34,360 nucleotides of DNA from Dunaliella salina (taxonomy: Eukaryota > Chlorophyta > Chlorophyceae > Chlamydomonadales > Dunaliellaceae), in contig MU069682.1 of assembly GCA_002284615.2 (NCBI GenBank), positions 97,636 to 131,995 of the forward strand, given 5' to 3'. Shown here one piece after another: positions 1-9,835 of the stretch; positions within the stretch are counted from its first letter, which is position 1, and each line of letters begins with the position of its first letter. The notes under the pieces are model-generated. The model did not search any database. It was given only the letters and a program-made list of their open reading frames with translations, and was not told where the DNA came from. A program made the translations under genes and the position numbers.

Positions 1-15
1 TGTGCGCGCGCGCGC
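1..15. repeat. TG/CG simple repeat at window edge
   Basis: The window opens in an alternating purine-pyrimidine TG then CG run. The other end also lies in a TG repeat, so both edges may be repeat-limited assembly ends. Confidence 0.6.
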
Positions 16-581
16 TGCAGTTTGACAGGGGGGGAGAGAACAAGGGAGAGCTGATGAACGCATGAATTTGAGGGAAAGCCCAGTTTGAGGGAACAGCATG
101 GGTAATGGAAGCATGGATGATGAAGACATGGATGATGGAAGCATGTTTCATCACATCCTGTTTAAGGGGAAGCTTGTAGGATAAAAGCAAGGGCATACTT
201 CCTGGCCAGTATCTAGCCTGACGTTGACATTTTGGCTTGATCCCCCGGGTCATCCCTTTTGACTCCTGTGAAAGAAAGTCTGCGCTGGGTTTTCTTTAGC
301 GCTTGCTGGCTGTGCCAAAAGTCAGTGTTGAAACTGTGAGTGAGTCCCCCCTGACTCCTGTGACACGATTGCAAAAAAGGATGTAACAGTGCAAGTCGTT
401 GTGATTTGCACTCAAGCACGATAGAACCCATGGTTCTTATCCAGTGCATGAATCTACACCATTGATAGCAGCCTGCCTTTAACCGGACGGTGGACAAGTG
501 GCCAGGCCTGGGACCATCATCAGCAGAACACGACCTCCACCACGACCTCCTTCACGACCGGGAGTGAAAGACACTTGTTGA

Positions 582-998
582 AAGAACAAGGCTATTAGCA
601 GCAGTGATGCTGTTTGGGGCTTACACTCAACCACCTCGAACTTTGACTTCTTTTCTTCTACGCCGTCGGATAACGATAATGTCTGCTATTCAATTGCTTT
701 TGGACAGCACCAGCGAGTCTGGTCAATCTCGATGCATTCTGGCAGCACACGGAAGTTTGGCAAGCCGAAAATTGCTGCCTGCAAAGTGTAGGCACGAGTG
801 GCACATCAGGGCTATTCATTCTCTAAGTCCATTGTCCATGGCTGGAAGTTCAGCGAGGGGGAAGGAATTCCACGACAAGGAGGAGGAGGCACGAGTTACC
901 TTGGTTTGAGTTACCTTGGTTTGAGTTACCTTGGTTTGAGTTACCTTGGTTTACGTCGCGAAATACAGGAAATACAGGGTTTGAGCCGCCGCCACTAG
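582..998 (+). pseudogene. Long open frame with one internal stop, product unknown
   Basis: One reading frame stays open from 582 to a TGA-bounded end near 998, apart from a single TAG at 789-791. The first part is rich in Ser, Asp and Asn and includes VWGLHSTTSNFDFF and QRVWSISMHSGST. The second part continues in the same frame and ends in a Tyr-Leu-Gly-Leu-Ser repeat made by the 15-bp tandem repeat at 893-952. I do not recognise the family. It could be a decayed coding exon or chance; the TAG could also lie in an unrecognised intron. The 15-bp unit is a multiple of three, so the repeat keeps the frame. Confidence 0.25.
893..952. repeat. 15-bp tandem repeat, four exact copies
   Basis: The unit GAGTTACCTTGGTTT occurs four times without change. 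A second tiny duplication, AAATACAGG twice, follows at 961-978. Confidence 0.95.
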
Positions 999-999
999 C

Positions 1000-2284
1000 A
1001 TGGGTGAGAATGACACGCATCTTCCGGGTGATCACACACTGCAGCAGGTTCAGCCGCACAGCAGTTCACAATGACACGCAACAGGCACACGCGCTCACCA
1101 TGATGCCAGTGTAAGCGTAGTTAATGATGGCAAGGAGATGTCGCTGGCGAAAGAAGACGCCAAGGGGTCTTGAGCGGCAGAAGTTGACCACTGTGTGTTG
1201 CATTCGCTCCCTCGAGGAACCGCTTGCCGCAAACACGTTCAAAGGGGTCTTTCTAGTTCTACGGATCTTAAAAGCTTCGCTACCAATGTAGCAGAAGTTG
1301 CGCTTGGAAGGTGTATTGGGGTTGCCGGATTTGAACCCGGTAGAGCGATTGTCTATACTTCTTCAGTAAAACCCCGAAGTGACGAATTTATGGTAACGAC
1401 CTGCCTGTAATACATGGCTCAGAATACTTTTCACATGATCAATTCAGTTAGACGACTTCACATCACGACAGATGTATCCCTTTGATATTATATTTGCAAC
1501 GACTTGCACTGTTACAAAGAAGAAAGAAATACGCTTGTCATTGTTCATCCTGCTTTTGGGGAAGAAACATACCTCTGCCCTGCCAGCACAGGTCCGGCAC
1601 AACCCTGTGACTTCCTCGTACATGCTGGGTTGAACCAAGGCTGCGCAACAGTGGTTTGGCTTTCTTGAGTGAAGGAAAACTCTAGGAGCGCGCAGTCACA
1701 TGGCGGCGAGCATGAGGGCTCCACATCTTGTCACAATTTGTCAAAAAGGACTGTGTGCTCTGACAACTTCCCCACAGAAATTGTTCCATGCAAGGCTTCA
1801 CAGAGGTTAAGAATCTCTGCATGTACATGTTTTGTATGAGGGTAAGGGTGTTCAATGTGTGTGCTGTGGAGAAGATGGAATTTCTCCCCAGCATACGCGT
1901 TTAACATCCTCATCCTCATGTATGCTGAGGAATTCACAATTTGCTGCACGAGATTCAGGAAGCGTCAGGTACATGCGCTCATTCTTCATAGATTTCCCTG
2001 ACATAACACTTCGTGTATGTGTAGGAGGCGTAGTGTTTGGGATGTGGGGACAATGTGAGAGATTGCAAGTGCCCCATTTCTTCTCAAAAACACATGTATG
2101 CGCGAATCTAGGCTATGTTGAGATTGTTGTACAATTGAAAATCAAAGATCTGAAGATGGCTTACTTCGAGCAAAATTGTGAATGTCGCTGACAATTTAAA
2201 AATTTCCACTTTGAAAATTTGGTGCACAAAAAATTTTGTGCCAGTGCTTGCACTTACCTCCAACCTCTTGGTGGCTTGTACAAA

Positions 2285-2285
<1 letters not shown>
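1000..2285. other. No supported gene; unassigned sequence
   Basis: Only short, compositionally ordinary frames are present. A tRNA T-arm-like string at about 1320-1345 does not fold into a tRNA. I see no exon with paired splice sites and no recognisable mobile-element protein. Confidence 0.5.

Positions 2286-2364
<79 letters not shown>
2286..2364. repeat. (CA)n microsatellite
   Basis: About 39 uninterrupted CA units. It creates spurious His-Thr and Cys-Val frames on the two strands. Confidence 0.98.
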
Positions 2365-2366
<2 letters not shown>

Positions 2367-3541
2367 TCCTGCCCTCCAGGTGTGAATGTATCTTTGTTGA
2401 GCACCGCCAGGCCAGAATCTTAAAATGTACGCTGCAGCAAGCCATTGACTCATACCTAACAAGAGCTGCGGCATATCTCTGGCTGTGCTATTGATTCCGG
2501 TGGACTCCCGCCTGCCAGGAAGGTGGCCTAGCAGTCATGCATTTTGATTGATAGCCTATCTCTGTAAATCGTGTAAGGGACTTACGCCAGCCACAATGTA
2601 CCTGCTGCTTCTTTGCAGTTTGCTCTCTCTGTGAGCTTGAGATCCCGTTGCACAGTGATTCGTGCCCAGCATTGTAGCCTGGACATTGATCAGGGCCTTG
2701 GAAGGGGCTGCAAGGTGCCGATTAATGGATCTTTAAAAGAAGTACGAGCATTCGCTGGACAAGGCCAGCGTGTATTAAGGAAAGCCCCCATCGCAGGCAC
2801 TTGTAACTTTTGAGTCCTATCAATGAGACAAGCTACGGTTCCTTCTCCTTTTTTTGACAATGGCTTGCATTTGCACTGCCTCTGACTTGACATTTGTGGT
2901 GATGTTTGTGTCTGGCTTGTACTGATTTGGCTTGTGCTTGCAACAGAATGGAAAGTCGTCCATTGTCCACCCTTAATTGAAGTAGCTCTGTACATGGTTC
3001 AAAGAGGGTGCCTCAGATGTTTCTGTATTTTACAATTTTGCCAATTTTTTTCGTCGATCTTTGTGGCTTCATGATCTTTTAGCCCTCTCCATCCATTTTA
3101 TTTTGCTCTAGCCTGCTAGGTAAGGCTGCTTGTGCCATTCTCTTGTCCTTGTTTTCTGTAAATTTACCAGACATGAGCCGAATACTATTAGTAATGGGCA
3201 GAAGTGGGCCCTGTACAAATTGCAGAGAGGAATGCAATGTACTTTTTTTCGAAAATTGCTTTTTGTCAACTCTTTGTTTCTGTTTTGCTGTAAAGACAGT
3301 AGAGTGAGTTGGGAGTCTGACTTGCCAAAAACAAATGCAAAATGTGATGACTTTACATCTCATACTCCTGGAAGCACACTGGCGAGTAGAGAAAGAAAGA
3401 TTGCCTGTGTGACTTCAGCACGGGTGTTCTCCTGAGGACCTTGAAAACTTCCTGGTTCTAATCCAGAAGATTTTCTAGACCCACAGGCAGTGGATTTCTT
3501 CAAAGGGGGCTATTTGAGGCCCAACATCAGGTGTTTATTGC
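2365..3541. other. No supported gene; unassigned sequence
   Basis: I see no convincing coding signal. The stretch around 2500-2580 (CCTAGCAGTCATGCATTTTGATTGA and neighbours) resembles the repeated unit at 32074-32240, so part of it is a dispersed repeat. Confidence 0.4.
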
Positions 3542-3835
3542 ATGCTCCTTGCATATGACCTCCCCGACCGGCAGCTTCCAAGCTTGGGTTCCTCTAGTTC
3601 CTTAAGCACTAACGTTTGTAAACCGCCAGTTGGGGAGACCATGCCTAATCAGCTGCAACGTGAACCTGGTTTTCACCACTACTTTGGCAAATCTCCATTT
3701 CAGATCAACCACTGCACTAAATTGCGTGATTTTTGGTGGTTTGGAGTCCTTGTACCAAAAAAATTATTGCAAAAAAAAATTGAAAGACCCAGTGGTTGGT
3801 GTTTCATGGCATATGCTCAGATTGGTAGCTTATAA
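3542..3835. repeat. Interspersed repeat copy 1, interrupted by Copia element
   Basis: This stretch resembles 14000-14360 and 21345-21640. Shared landmarks in order are a CCGGTTGGGG-like block, CATGCCTAATCAGC, GTGAACCCTAGTTTT, TGCACCAAATTGGGTGATT and GGAGTCC. Its continuation lies beyond the Copia element at 5834-5916 (GTCCCAATCAGATGAAGTGGCTGTGA). It appears non-coding. Function and class are unknown. Confidence 0.7.
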
Positions 3836-4027
3836 TGTTAAGTTACATGAGATGTATATCGGACAAGGAATGTGGAAGAGCTCCGACTGATCAAGTTCAG
3901 ATGAACACTCAGGCATGCAAGCTAAGGAGCAGTAATATTTCAATATATTATATATATGTTCATCGTCTTCATCCGCGTACAAGTTCGACGACATGCTTGT
4001 GCTTGCATGCTTGCACACACTTCAACA
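3836..4027 (-). repeat. 3' LTR of the Copia element
   Basis: On the minus strand it starts TGTTGAAGTGTG and ends AACTTAACA. It is slightly longer than the other LTR because of small indels around an AT-rich stretch near 3930-3960. Confidence 0.9.
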
Positions 4028-4036
4028 CTCCCCCCC
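4028..4036 (-). promoter_or_regulatory. Polypurine tract of the Copia element
   Basis: The minus strand reads GGGGGGGAG directly before the 3' LTR, the place and composition expected of the plus-strand primer. Confidence 0.8.
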
Positions 4037-4451
4037 AAGCATGTAAGCACATAGATACCACACATGTGCAGAAGTTGCTCATCTGCTCCAAAATTTCATA
4101 ACTATTCAGATCATTGGTTCTCCACTTGGCATCAATATTCATGTTTTGCCCCAAATCACTCACGCATGGATAGATCCAAAATTTCACCGCAGTTCTCCTC
4201 AGCATATCACAGCGTTCATAGCGTATCTCAGCGTTCTCAGCACATCTCAGTGCAAACTTTTCAAACAAGAGTGTGAAATTGCACAATATCACTGCAAAAT
4301 TGCTCACACAGTGTACCTGCAACATTGGCGTGATTGTTCAGCTTTCTTCGTCTGCCCAGCGAACGCACTTCTTCTCTTTTGTTTATACCATGCTGCGCAG
4401 TCCCATGCCTGCACACATTTGCTCAAAGCACACAGGCTGGAGTGCCTTGGT

Positions 4452-5139
4452 TCATACAGTCAGCCAAATTGCACTCTGTAGGGCAGTAGGCAAATTCACA
4501 TCACCACGCAGTGTATGCTCCCTTGCGAAATGCAGCTGGATATCAATATGTTTCGCCTGCCTTGTTTGCACGGGATTGTGCAAGATGCGAAGCGTGGCTG
4601 AATTGTCTGTATACAGCTGCATGCACTCTTTACGCAAACCTACCTGCAGAACGCTCTGCAGCTGCCTCAGCCATAAGGCTTCCTGCACCATGGGCACCGC
4701 TGCCACGTATTCAGCCTCAGCTGTGCTGGTGGTTACACAAGCTTGACGCTTGCTTTTCCACGCAACAGCTCCACCATGCAGCACAAACACGTGTACTCCA
4801 CCTGGTATCAGGGCCTGCATAGTCCGCATCAGCAAACCCCTCAGGCCTGCTTGGACTGCAGCGATGCTTTTGATCCTCCTTGCTGACAGGGGCTCCAGCA
4901 TGGTGCAGCTTAATGAAGAGGTTGTTTGACACACAACCTCTTTATTAAGCTCCACCATGCAGCACAAACGCGTACCCACTTGTACTCCGCCTGGTATCAG
5001 GGCAGCCTGCACAGTCTGCATCAGCGAACCCCTCAGGCCTGCTTGGCCTGCAACGATGCTTTTGATCCTCCTTGCTGACAGGGGCTCCAGCATGGTGCAG
5101 CTCAATAAAGAAGTTGTTGCACGCGACACACACACGGTC
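4452..5139 (-). pseudogene. Copia RNase H C-terminus, internally duplicated
   Basis: The frame ends with the family hallmarks in order: GFADADYAG/DTRRSTSGYAFVLHGGA, then AVAWKSKRQ, then TTSTAEAEYVAA, then LYTDNSATLRI, then KHIDIQLHFARE. Asp of DAD, Glu of AEAE and Asp of TDNS are the likely catalytic residues. The stretch carrying GFADADYAG is present twice in tandem, and in one copy it is out of frame. A stop follows at 4452 and then a 3' non-coding part to the polypurine tract. Confidence 0.85.
4767..5119. repeat. Tandem duplication inside Copia RNase H
   Basis: Bases 4767-4928 and 4948-5119 are close copies. Both begin AGCTCCACCATGCAGCACAAA and end near GGTGCAGCTNAATNAAGA. The first copy lacks about 10 bases present in the second. 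The 20-bp spacer contains CACACAACC. Confidence 0.9.
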
Positions 5140-5704
5140 ATTCTTTCATCTGGTGCCATGCACAGGTCGTGCAGCTCTTCTTTCAAAGCATATTTGAGCG
5201 TCTCGCCTTGCTGCATGCATGTCTTTCCAAGGGCCTGCCAGCACTCTCTCGCGGAGTCGTAGGCCATAGAATCTTGGTGCACTGTGTCCACATACAGTTG
5301 CATGTAGGCCTTGGCATGCAGCGACTCCTCTGAAGAGGGGGCCTGCCTCTCAGTCAGACGCAATCTGTTCATGCATCCTGGTCGACTTCACCTCTTGAAT
5401 TCCATGGCGGGGGCAGGATGGCTGCGCCACACTTGTGGATGGTCAGGAATGCCTCCATCTTGGGCTTCCACTCAGCCCAGTTGTCCAGCCCCAGCATAGG
5501 TACACTGCTTTTCATCATTCCAATTTCAGCGGGTCCGCCTATCTCCATTTTCCTACTTGACGCTGTTGCGCAAACAGTGGGATGCACCAGCGACTCTGAC
5601 AAGCAGGTACCAAACGGCGCAGTGGAAGCGTGTTGGGCCCATAACCCTGTTAAGTTACATGAGACAAGTCGGACAAGGAATATGGAAGAGCTCCGACTGA
5701 TCAA
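5140..5704 (-). pseudogene. Copia gag remnant
   Basis: The upstream frame (from 5704) contains LGLDNWAEWKPKMEAFL, the typical N-terminal Copia gag signature of a short motif, W, and a hydrophobic helix. A one-base shift near 5370 moves it into the frame starting ERQAPSSEESLHAKAYMQLY, which continues as a helical gag segment (DSARECWQALGKTCMQQ) to about 5140. Zinc knuckle, protease and integrase are absent. The break behind it is an internal deletion that joins gag to RNase H. Confidence 0.7.
5616..5647 (-). promoter_or_regulatory. Primer-binding site, inner half of initiator tRNA-Met
   Basis: Read on the plus strand these 32 bases run GGCGCAGTGGAAGCG, then TGTTGGGCCCATAACCC. As I remember the eukaryotic initiator tRNA-Met, this equals its D-arm to anticodon-stem region at about 30 of 32 positions, including GGGCCCATAACCC around the CAU anticodon. 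The minus-strand RNA would therefore pair with the inside of that tRNA, as in Drosophila copia, and not with its 3' end. The site touches the 5' LTR directly. Confidence 0.85.
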
Positions 5705-5828
5705 GTTCAGATTAACACTCAGGCATGCAAGCTAAGAAGCATTTCACAATATTATATATGTTCGTTGTCTTCACCTGCGTACTAGTTTGACAACATGCCT
5801 GTGCTTGCATGCTTGCACACACTCGACA
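5648..5828 (-). repeat. 5' LTR of the Copia element
   Basis: On the minus strand it starts TGTCGAGTGTG and ends AACTTAACA, giving the canonical TG...CA ends. It aligns along its whole length with 3836-4027 and is followed by the TATAA target duplication. Confidence 0.9.
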
Positions 5829-5939
5829 TATAACTCCTGCTACACTCTAAAGCTAAACTTGTCCCAATCAGATGAAGTGGCTGTGAGTGGCACTTGAAAT
5901 GCATTGTACAATTGAGCTGGTTCTAGGAATCCGCTTGTA

Positions 5940-7622
5940 TTTTTTTAAATCAAGACTTCCAAACAGCTAATGGTTACAATGCCTTCAGCCAGCGTTCGGC
6001 TGATCAGACTGTGACTGGTCTACACCAGTCAAAAATAAATCCATGAGCTCAGAAATATAATTGAAAAGCTTGTTGTTTTTCTGGTAAAGAAAATCACAGA
6101 CCAAGGGCGCGTTGACTCGTTGCACGCAAGGTTCAGTTTGAGAGGAACTGGCTAACTGTTGAAACAGTCTCAAAATACTTCCGCCTAACTTGGCACACCT
6201 CAGGACACAGGCACTTAAAGAGGACATGGGCCTCATCTTGATCCTCCTGCAGGTTGCACCTATCACAAATGGCAGACTCCTCACCCTGAGACCAAATAGC
6301 TCTGTCAACACGCAGGGTGTGAGCACACAATCTGAATCGACTAACATTACGCAAGACATGGCCAGAGAGGTTCAGAGACAAGTGGCGAGGAGTTCGCAAT
6401 GGGGCAGGCAGGTTTCAATGAGAAGGAACACCAAGATAAGACTGATAGAGGGACACAGGGTTTTGAGGCACGCTCATCGCATCGGTAGCAGCAGTGTTCC
6501 AGGCGTCCCGCAGTCTCAGTCTCAGATCATCAGCAAATTGAATCTTGATCGGTGCACCCCTCCGAACTGCTTGCACATACTCATCACACTTCCGCAACCC
6601 TTGAAATCCATCCAGCATCTGGGCAATCCAGCATCCAGTAGCCCTGGAGTGCATATTGCAATCAGCCTGAAATACCTTCCTAAGGGTTGTGCTGTTGCAT
6701 TCCAGCATACTGTTGGGCAGCTTGATCACAGATCTCAACCAAAAGAACTGCAAGGGCTCATGGCCACACTCTCTCAGCACTGTCCAGTTAGAAGTGGTAC
6801 GCTTCACACCTAGAGTGCGCTTCAAAAAACCCAAGTGCCTGATCTGCAGTTTGCTTTTAAATTCTGTCCCTTGCTTCACAAAGGCTGTACCCCACACTTG
6901 ACTACCATACATAGCTGCCGGAATCAGGTACGTCTTCCTGAGCCATAGGGTGGCTTGGGAACTGCTATCTAACTCATAGTTTTGCACAAACTGTGAATGC
7001 GACCAGAGGCAGTCATGACAGCACCAGTGACGTGCTCAGAAGACTTCTCCATATTCAAACACTTATGGAACACCATACCTAGATACTTGGAGCTCTCTTT
7101 ACAATGCAGCGCAACTCCACACACTGTGAACGTGGGCAAATTACTGCCACTTGAGTTAAAATGCACCACCTCAGACTTGCTTGTTTTAATGGTCAGATGC
7201 TTTTTGTGCGCGTGCATGCAGCCGGTTGAGCATATGCTGTAGATCATCGGCATTACTGATCTGAGTCAGGTCATCAGCAGACAGCAAATGCGACACATTG
7301 GGCCCCTCAGTCCCTGTCACGGCACCCGTACAGCCCTCTGCAGCAAAGTCCACAACATTGATACATAAGGAGAAAAGAAAGGGTGACAGAGGGCACCCCT
7401 GCTTGATACCCGCAGTAGGGTGTACACCAGCAGCCTTGTCGCCATCCTTCAGCACATACTCATCCCCTTCATACATATCTTGGATGGCAGCAAGAAAAGG
7501 AGCAGGCATGCGAATGTTTTGCAGGTGCTGCCATAAGGCCTGCCTTGGCATGGTGTCGTACGCCTGCTTGAAATCAACAAATGCAGCATGCAAACGCCTG
7601 TTCTTGTGGGTGGCGGGCTGCT
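5940..7622 (-). pseudogene. APE-type (L1-like) LINE, 5'-truncated, RT to C-terminus
   Basis: Minus-strand frames together give a LINE ORF2 end. In order: FVDFKQAYDTM (RT), GIKQGCPLSPFLFSL, LLSADDL (catalytic Asp pair, with Ser where Tyr/Phe/Ala is usual), thumb region KYLGMVFHKCL, a long connecting domain containing YGSQVWGTAF and HEPLQFFWLR, and the C-terminal zinc knuckle CDRC-x9-H-x4-C near 6240-6300. At least four frameshifts split it (near 7190-7250, 6980, 6400, 6200-6300). The 5' end stops abruptly at about 7622. The 3' end runs into an A-rich tract (T-run on the plus strand near 5940-5946), as expected of target-primed insertion. No endonuclease domain remains, so calling it APE-type rests on its resemblance to algal L1-like elements. 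Confidence 0.85.
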
Positions 7623-7639
7623 AATGCAGCCGGCTGTGA

Positions 7640-8216
7640 AGTGCGTGCCCTTTAGCAGAGGGAGCATGTCTTTTGGACATGTCCCCGTGCCCAAGCAGTA
7701 GTGGATGTCCTGGTTAAGAACCTGCCTTTTGGCACTCCCGTGCTCCCCAAGCATGTGTGGTTGCTTGTGCCTCCTTGCCCTAACATGAACGAGCGTGTTT
7801 GGTGGGTGTTTTGTCTGTGCTCTTTGAACTCGGTGCGGAAGCTTCGGTATGATCCCTCACAGGACCTTAAGAAGCGAGCTCAAGTCTTCTTGGTTGAAGG
7901 TTTGAAAGATTTGATAGCTTGCCAAGGGGGGCAGCCCCCCTTGGCCAATGATCTCCGCCAGGACCATCCTTTCATTGCTTCTGACCAAAACTCGAACTTG
8001 GTCTTGAGACTTGCGTCTTAGAGCAGTGGTCTGTGTCTCTGCTTTTCCTACCTTGGTTTGTAGGTGCATGCGTGTCTAATGCGCGCCCCTCCTTCTCTCT
8101 GTCCCTTTGGACTTGCGCTTGCCGCACTTTCTCGTTGTTTAGAAGCTTTCCCTTTCATTAGAAGAGGCCCTCTAGGGACATCGCCATGTCCTTGGGCACA
8201 TGTAACCAAAAAAAAT
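7640..8216 (+). pseudogene. C-terminal tail of a second LINE family with 3' UTR
   Basis: An open plus-strand frame (7656-8021) starts inside REHVFWTCPRAQAVVD, the HVFW-x-CP half of a reverse-transcriptase-associated zinc knuckle, and runs for about 120 codons to a stop at 8021. A TAG precedes it and the two upstream cysteines are missing or frameshifted, because the fragment abuts the opposite-strand LINE near 7622. The 180-bp untranslated part ends ACATGTAACC followed by eight A, a plausible LINE 3' end. The family differs from the LINE at 5940-7622. Confidence 0.65.
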
Positions 8217-8756
8217 CATGCCTAGCTCCGTGTTTGTCACCAGAACAGGCTCAGGACACACCAAGAGGCTCCAGGCATAGGAACCCGGTATGACTCCAAA
8301 GCACACCTACAGCACACCCAGCAACCCACGTTTAGCACCATGGCAATAGCCAGCCAGCAACACCACGTTCAGCTCCCAGCAAGACCACATTTAATATACT
8401 GATTCACTCTTGCGGCGCATGTCTAATAGGGGCAGCAATGTGACCCCTAGCAGCTAAGCCGCTGTACGCGCTCTCAGATACCCAGGCCTAGGATGCCCTA
8501 AGTACTGAGCCACACACACTTCCCACAGGTTCCATGCAGCGCTGACGTCCCTGTGAAGTTGATACAAAAGTTGTTATTTTCACACGTTGGTGCCTTCTGC
8601 CATGAACCGCTACATGGACCTTTCATGGAAAGCCCTCTCCTTCATTCTCTCCATCTTCCTCTTCCTCTACATCCATAGCCACTTCTGCTCCTTGCTGTTC
8701 TTCTTCCCTCTCTGTCTCCATTCCAGCCCGTGCTGTGCTCCCTTGTCCGGACGTCC
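8217..8756. other. Unassigned sequence
   Basis: Tandem-like phrases such as AGCAACACCAC/CAGCAAGACCAC and a pyrimidine-rich stretch (8630-8750) are present. The complementary strand of that stretch could encode an acidic peptide. I find no recognisable gene. Confidence 0.3.
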
Positions 8757-8815
8757 CTGGGGTTTTGAGGGCCTTCTGGTGAGGCCTCTAGCTTTCCAGT
8801 TAGAGGACCTTCCCT
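8757..8815 (+). repeat. Retroelement 3' tail module, partial
   Basis: GAGGGCCTTCTGGTGAGGCC, a GGCC stem-loop, is followed by AGCTTTCCAGTTAGAGGACCTTCCCT. The same module ends the LINE fragments at 12575, 15334 and 20593. The final GCACGCGGCC and pyrimidine parts are missing here. Confidence 0.75.
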
Positions 8816-8867
8816 GAAAGGAAGTAAGAGAGCCTACGCTGGGCACAGCCAGCGTTCGTTAAGGTAA

Positions 8868-9241
8868 GACCCAACAGTCAGCACTGAAATTTCAGTTTAA
8901 GCTGAGTGAGTTCCACCAGACCAAGGGGAAAAGAAGCACAGAAGTCTACTCCGGCAAGTTGGCCTTCACCTAGGACACCTTTGACACTGCTGTCAAGAGG
9001 CCCTGTTCAGCAAATTCGAGACCCACCTCTTAGCCTCGGAGAAAGCCATCCAACATCTCAGCAAGGGCCCCCCTCTTGAGCACCTTTTCCACCGTGCCAA
9101 CTTCTGGAACCACTCCTGCAGCAGCTTTTCTCCTGGTGGCTCACATATGGGCGGGGGCGCCACTCCCCGGGCCGAAGCCTGCTGCCCTTCCCTTAATGCA
9201 CGTGGCCTTTCGCTCGTATACACTTTTCTTTTTCTTTTCCT
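8868..9241 (+). mobile_element. Decayed coding fragment with retroelement 3' tail
   Basis: Two plus-strand frames joined by a stop or shift near 8970 give a readable peptide: FQFKLSEFHQTKGKRSTEVY, then FDTAVKEALFSKFETHLLAS with a helical pattern. It ends at 9186 in CCCTTAATGCACGTGGCC plus a CTTTTCTTTTTC tract, the same 3' tail as the endonuclease LINEs. It may be a gag-like or LINE ORF1 remnant; I cannot assign it. Confidence 0.4.
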
Positions 9242-9422
9242 AACACACAGATAGCAGGAGGTAGCTCCTGCTAGTGTTCCAAGGTGCAGGCTACCTCTTC
9301 TTGAGGTCTCTACTGAGTTGCTCGTTCACACGTGCAATGTCTTCGCTCGGCTGAGAACCTGGTAACTCAGCACTTGGCAGTGGGCTCAGAGCTTTGGTCT
9401 GGTCTCTTCTTGGCCCTGTTCT

Positions 9423-9473
9423 NGGCGCGTCNGACCTGGGGNGNNGNNGGGGGGGGGNGGGGGGGGGGGGGGC
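9423..9473. other. Low-quality poly-G stretch with Ns
   Basis: A G homopolymer is interspersed with ten or so unresolved bases. Any frame across it is meaningless. Confidence 0.95.
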
Positions 9474-9609
9474 TGCGGCAATGGCCCAATGTTGGATGCA
9501 TTACGTTAACGTAGTGCAGCCATGAGTGGGCGTGAGCAGTGGTCTCAAAGCCACAGGCGGTGATAGAGCCTTCCCCTGCCATGCGTTACACTTCCCCTTG
9601 CGAATTCAA

Positions 9610-9835
9610 TTCCCTACTAATTAATTGCTCCAACCAATTCTTAACTATTTAAGTATTGATAGAATGGTTACCCTTACACAGCAAATAAATAGTATGAAAT
9701 GTCGTACAGATACACTGTACAATCAGAGTCATACCCTCAAATTCAACTTTTCCAGTTCTGGAAGATGCCCTCTATGTAATGATATTGACCACATTCACCA
9801 CATACTCATCAGGTGTACAAACTCAACAATGAGCG
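9610..9835 (+). pseudogene. Zinc-knuckle fragment of an endonuclease-type LINE
   Basis: The frame reads KCRTDTLYNQ, then GRCPLCNDID, then HIHHILIRC, a C-x2-C-x8-H-x4-C knuckle. It matches the knuckle region upstream of the endonuclease in the copy at 11422. It ends abruptly at about 9835, where the 3' end of an opposite-strand element begins, so it was probably broken by that insertion or truncated. Confidence 0.65.

Larger units (their letters stand above)
3836..5828 (-). mobile_element. Copia LTR retrotransposon, deleted, with LTRs, PBS, PPT and TSDs
   Basis: All structural ends of a Ty1/Copia element are visible. There are two LTRs (3836-4027 and 5648-5828), a 5-bp target duplication TATAA (3831-3835 and 5829-5833), a primer-binding site against the 5' LTR (5616-5647), and a G-rich polypurine tract against the 3' LTR (4028-4036). 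Transcription is on the minus strand. Inside remain part of gag and the C-terminal RNase H; protease, integrase and most of the reverse transcriptase are missing, so it cannot move alone. LTRs differ by many substitutions and small indels, so the insertion is not recent. It sits in an interspersed repeat whose uninterrupted relative is at 14341-14420. Confidence 0.92.

Noticed and set aside
1318..1390. tRNA-like string: minus-strand GGGTTCAAATCC plus flanking GGGGTT and AACCCC
   Set aside because: The T-stem does not pair, the D-arm is missing and the total length is about 12 bases short. It is at best a decayed tRNA-like sequence and more likely chance.
2108..2494. Cys-Val and His-Thr rich frames over the CA repeat
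   Set aside because: They are translations of (CA)n and (TG)n and not proteins. The same holds at 20666-21070, 22667-24136 and 28149-28415.
8587..8817. Hydrophobic 76-codon frame as a membrane protein
   Set aside because: It runs into the retroelement tail module and arises from a pyrimidine-rich stretch.
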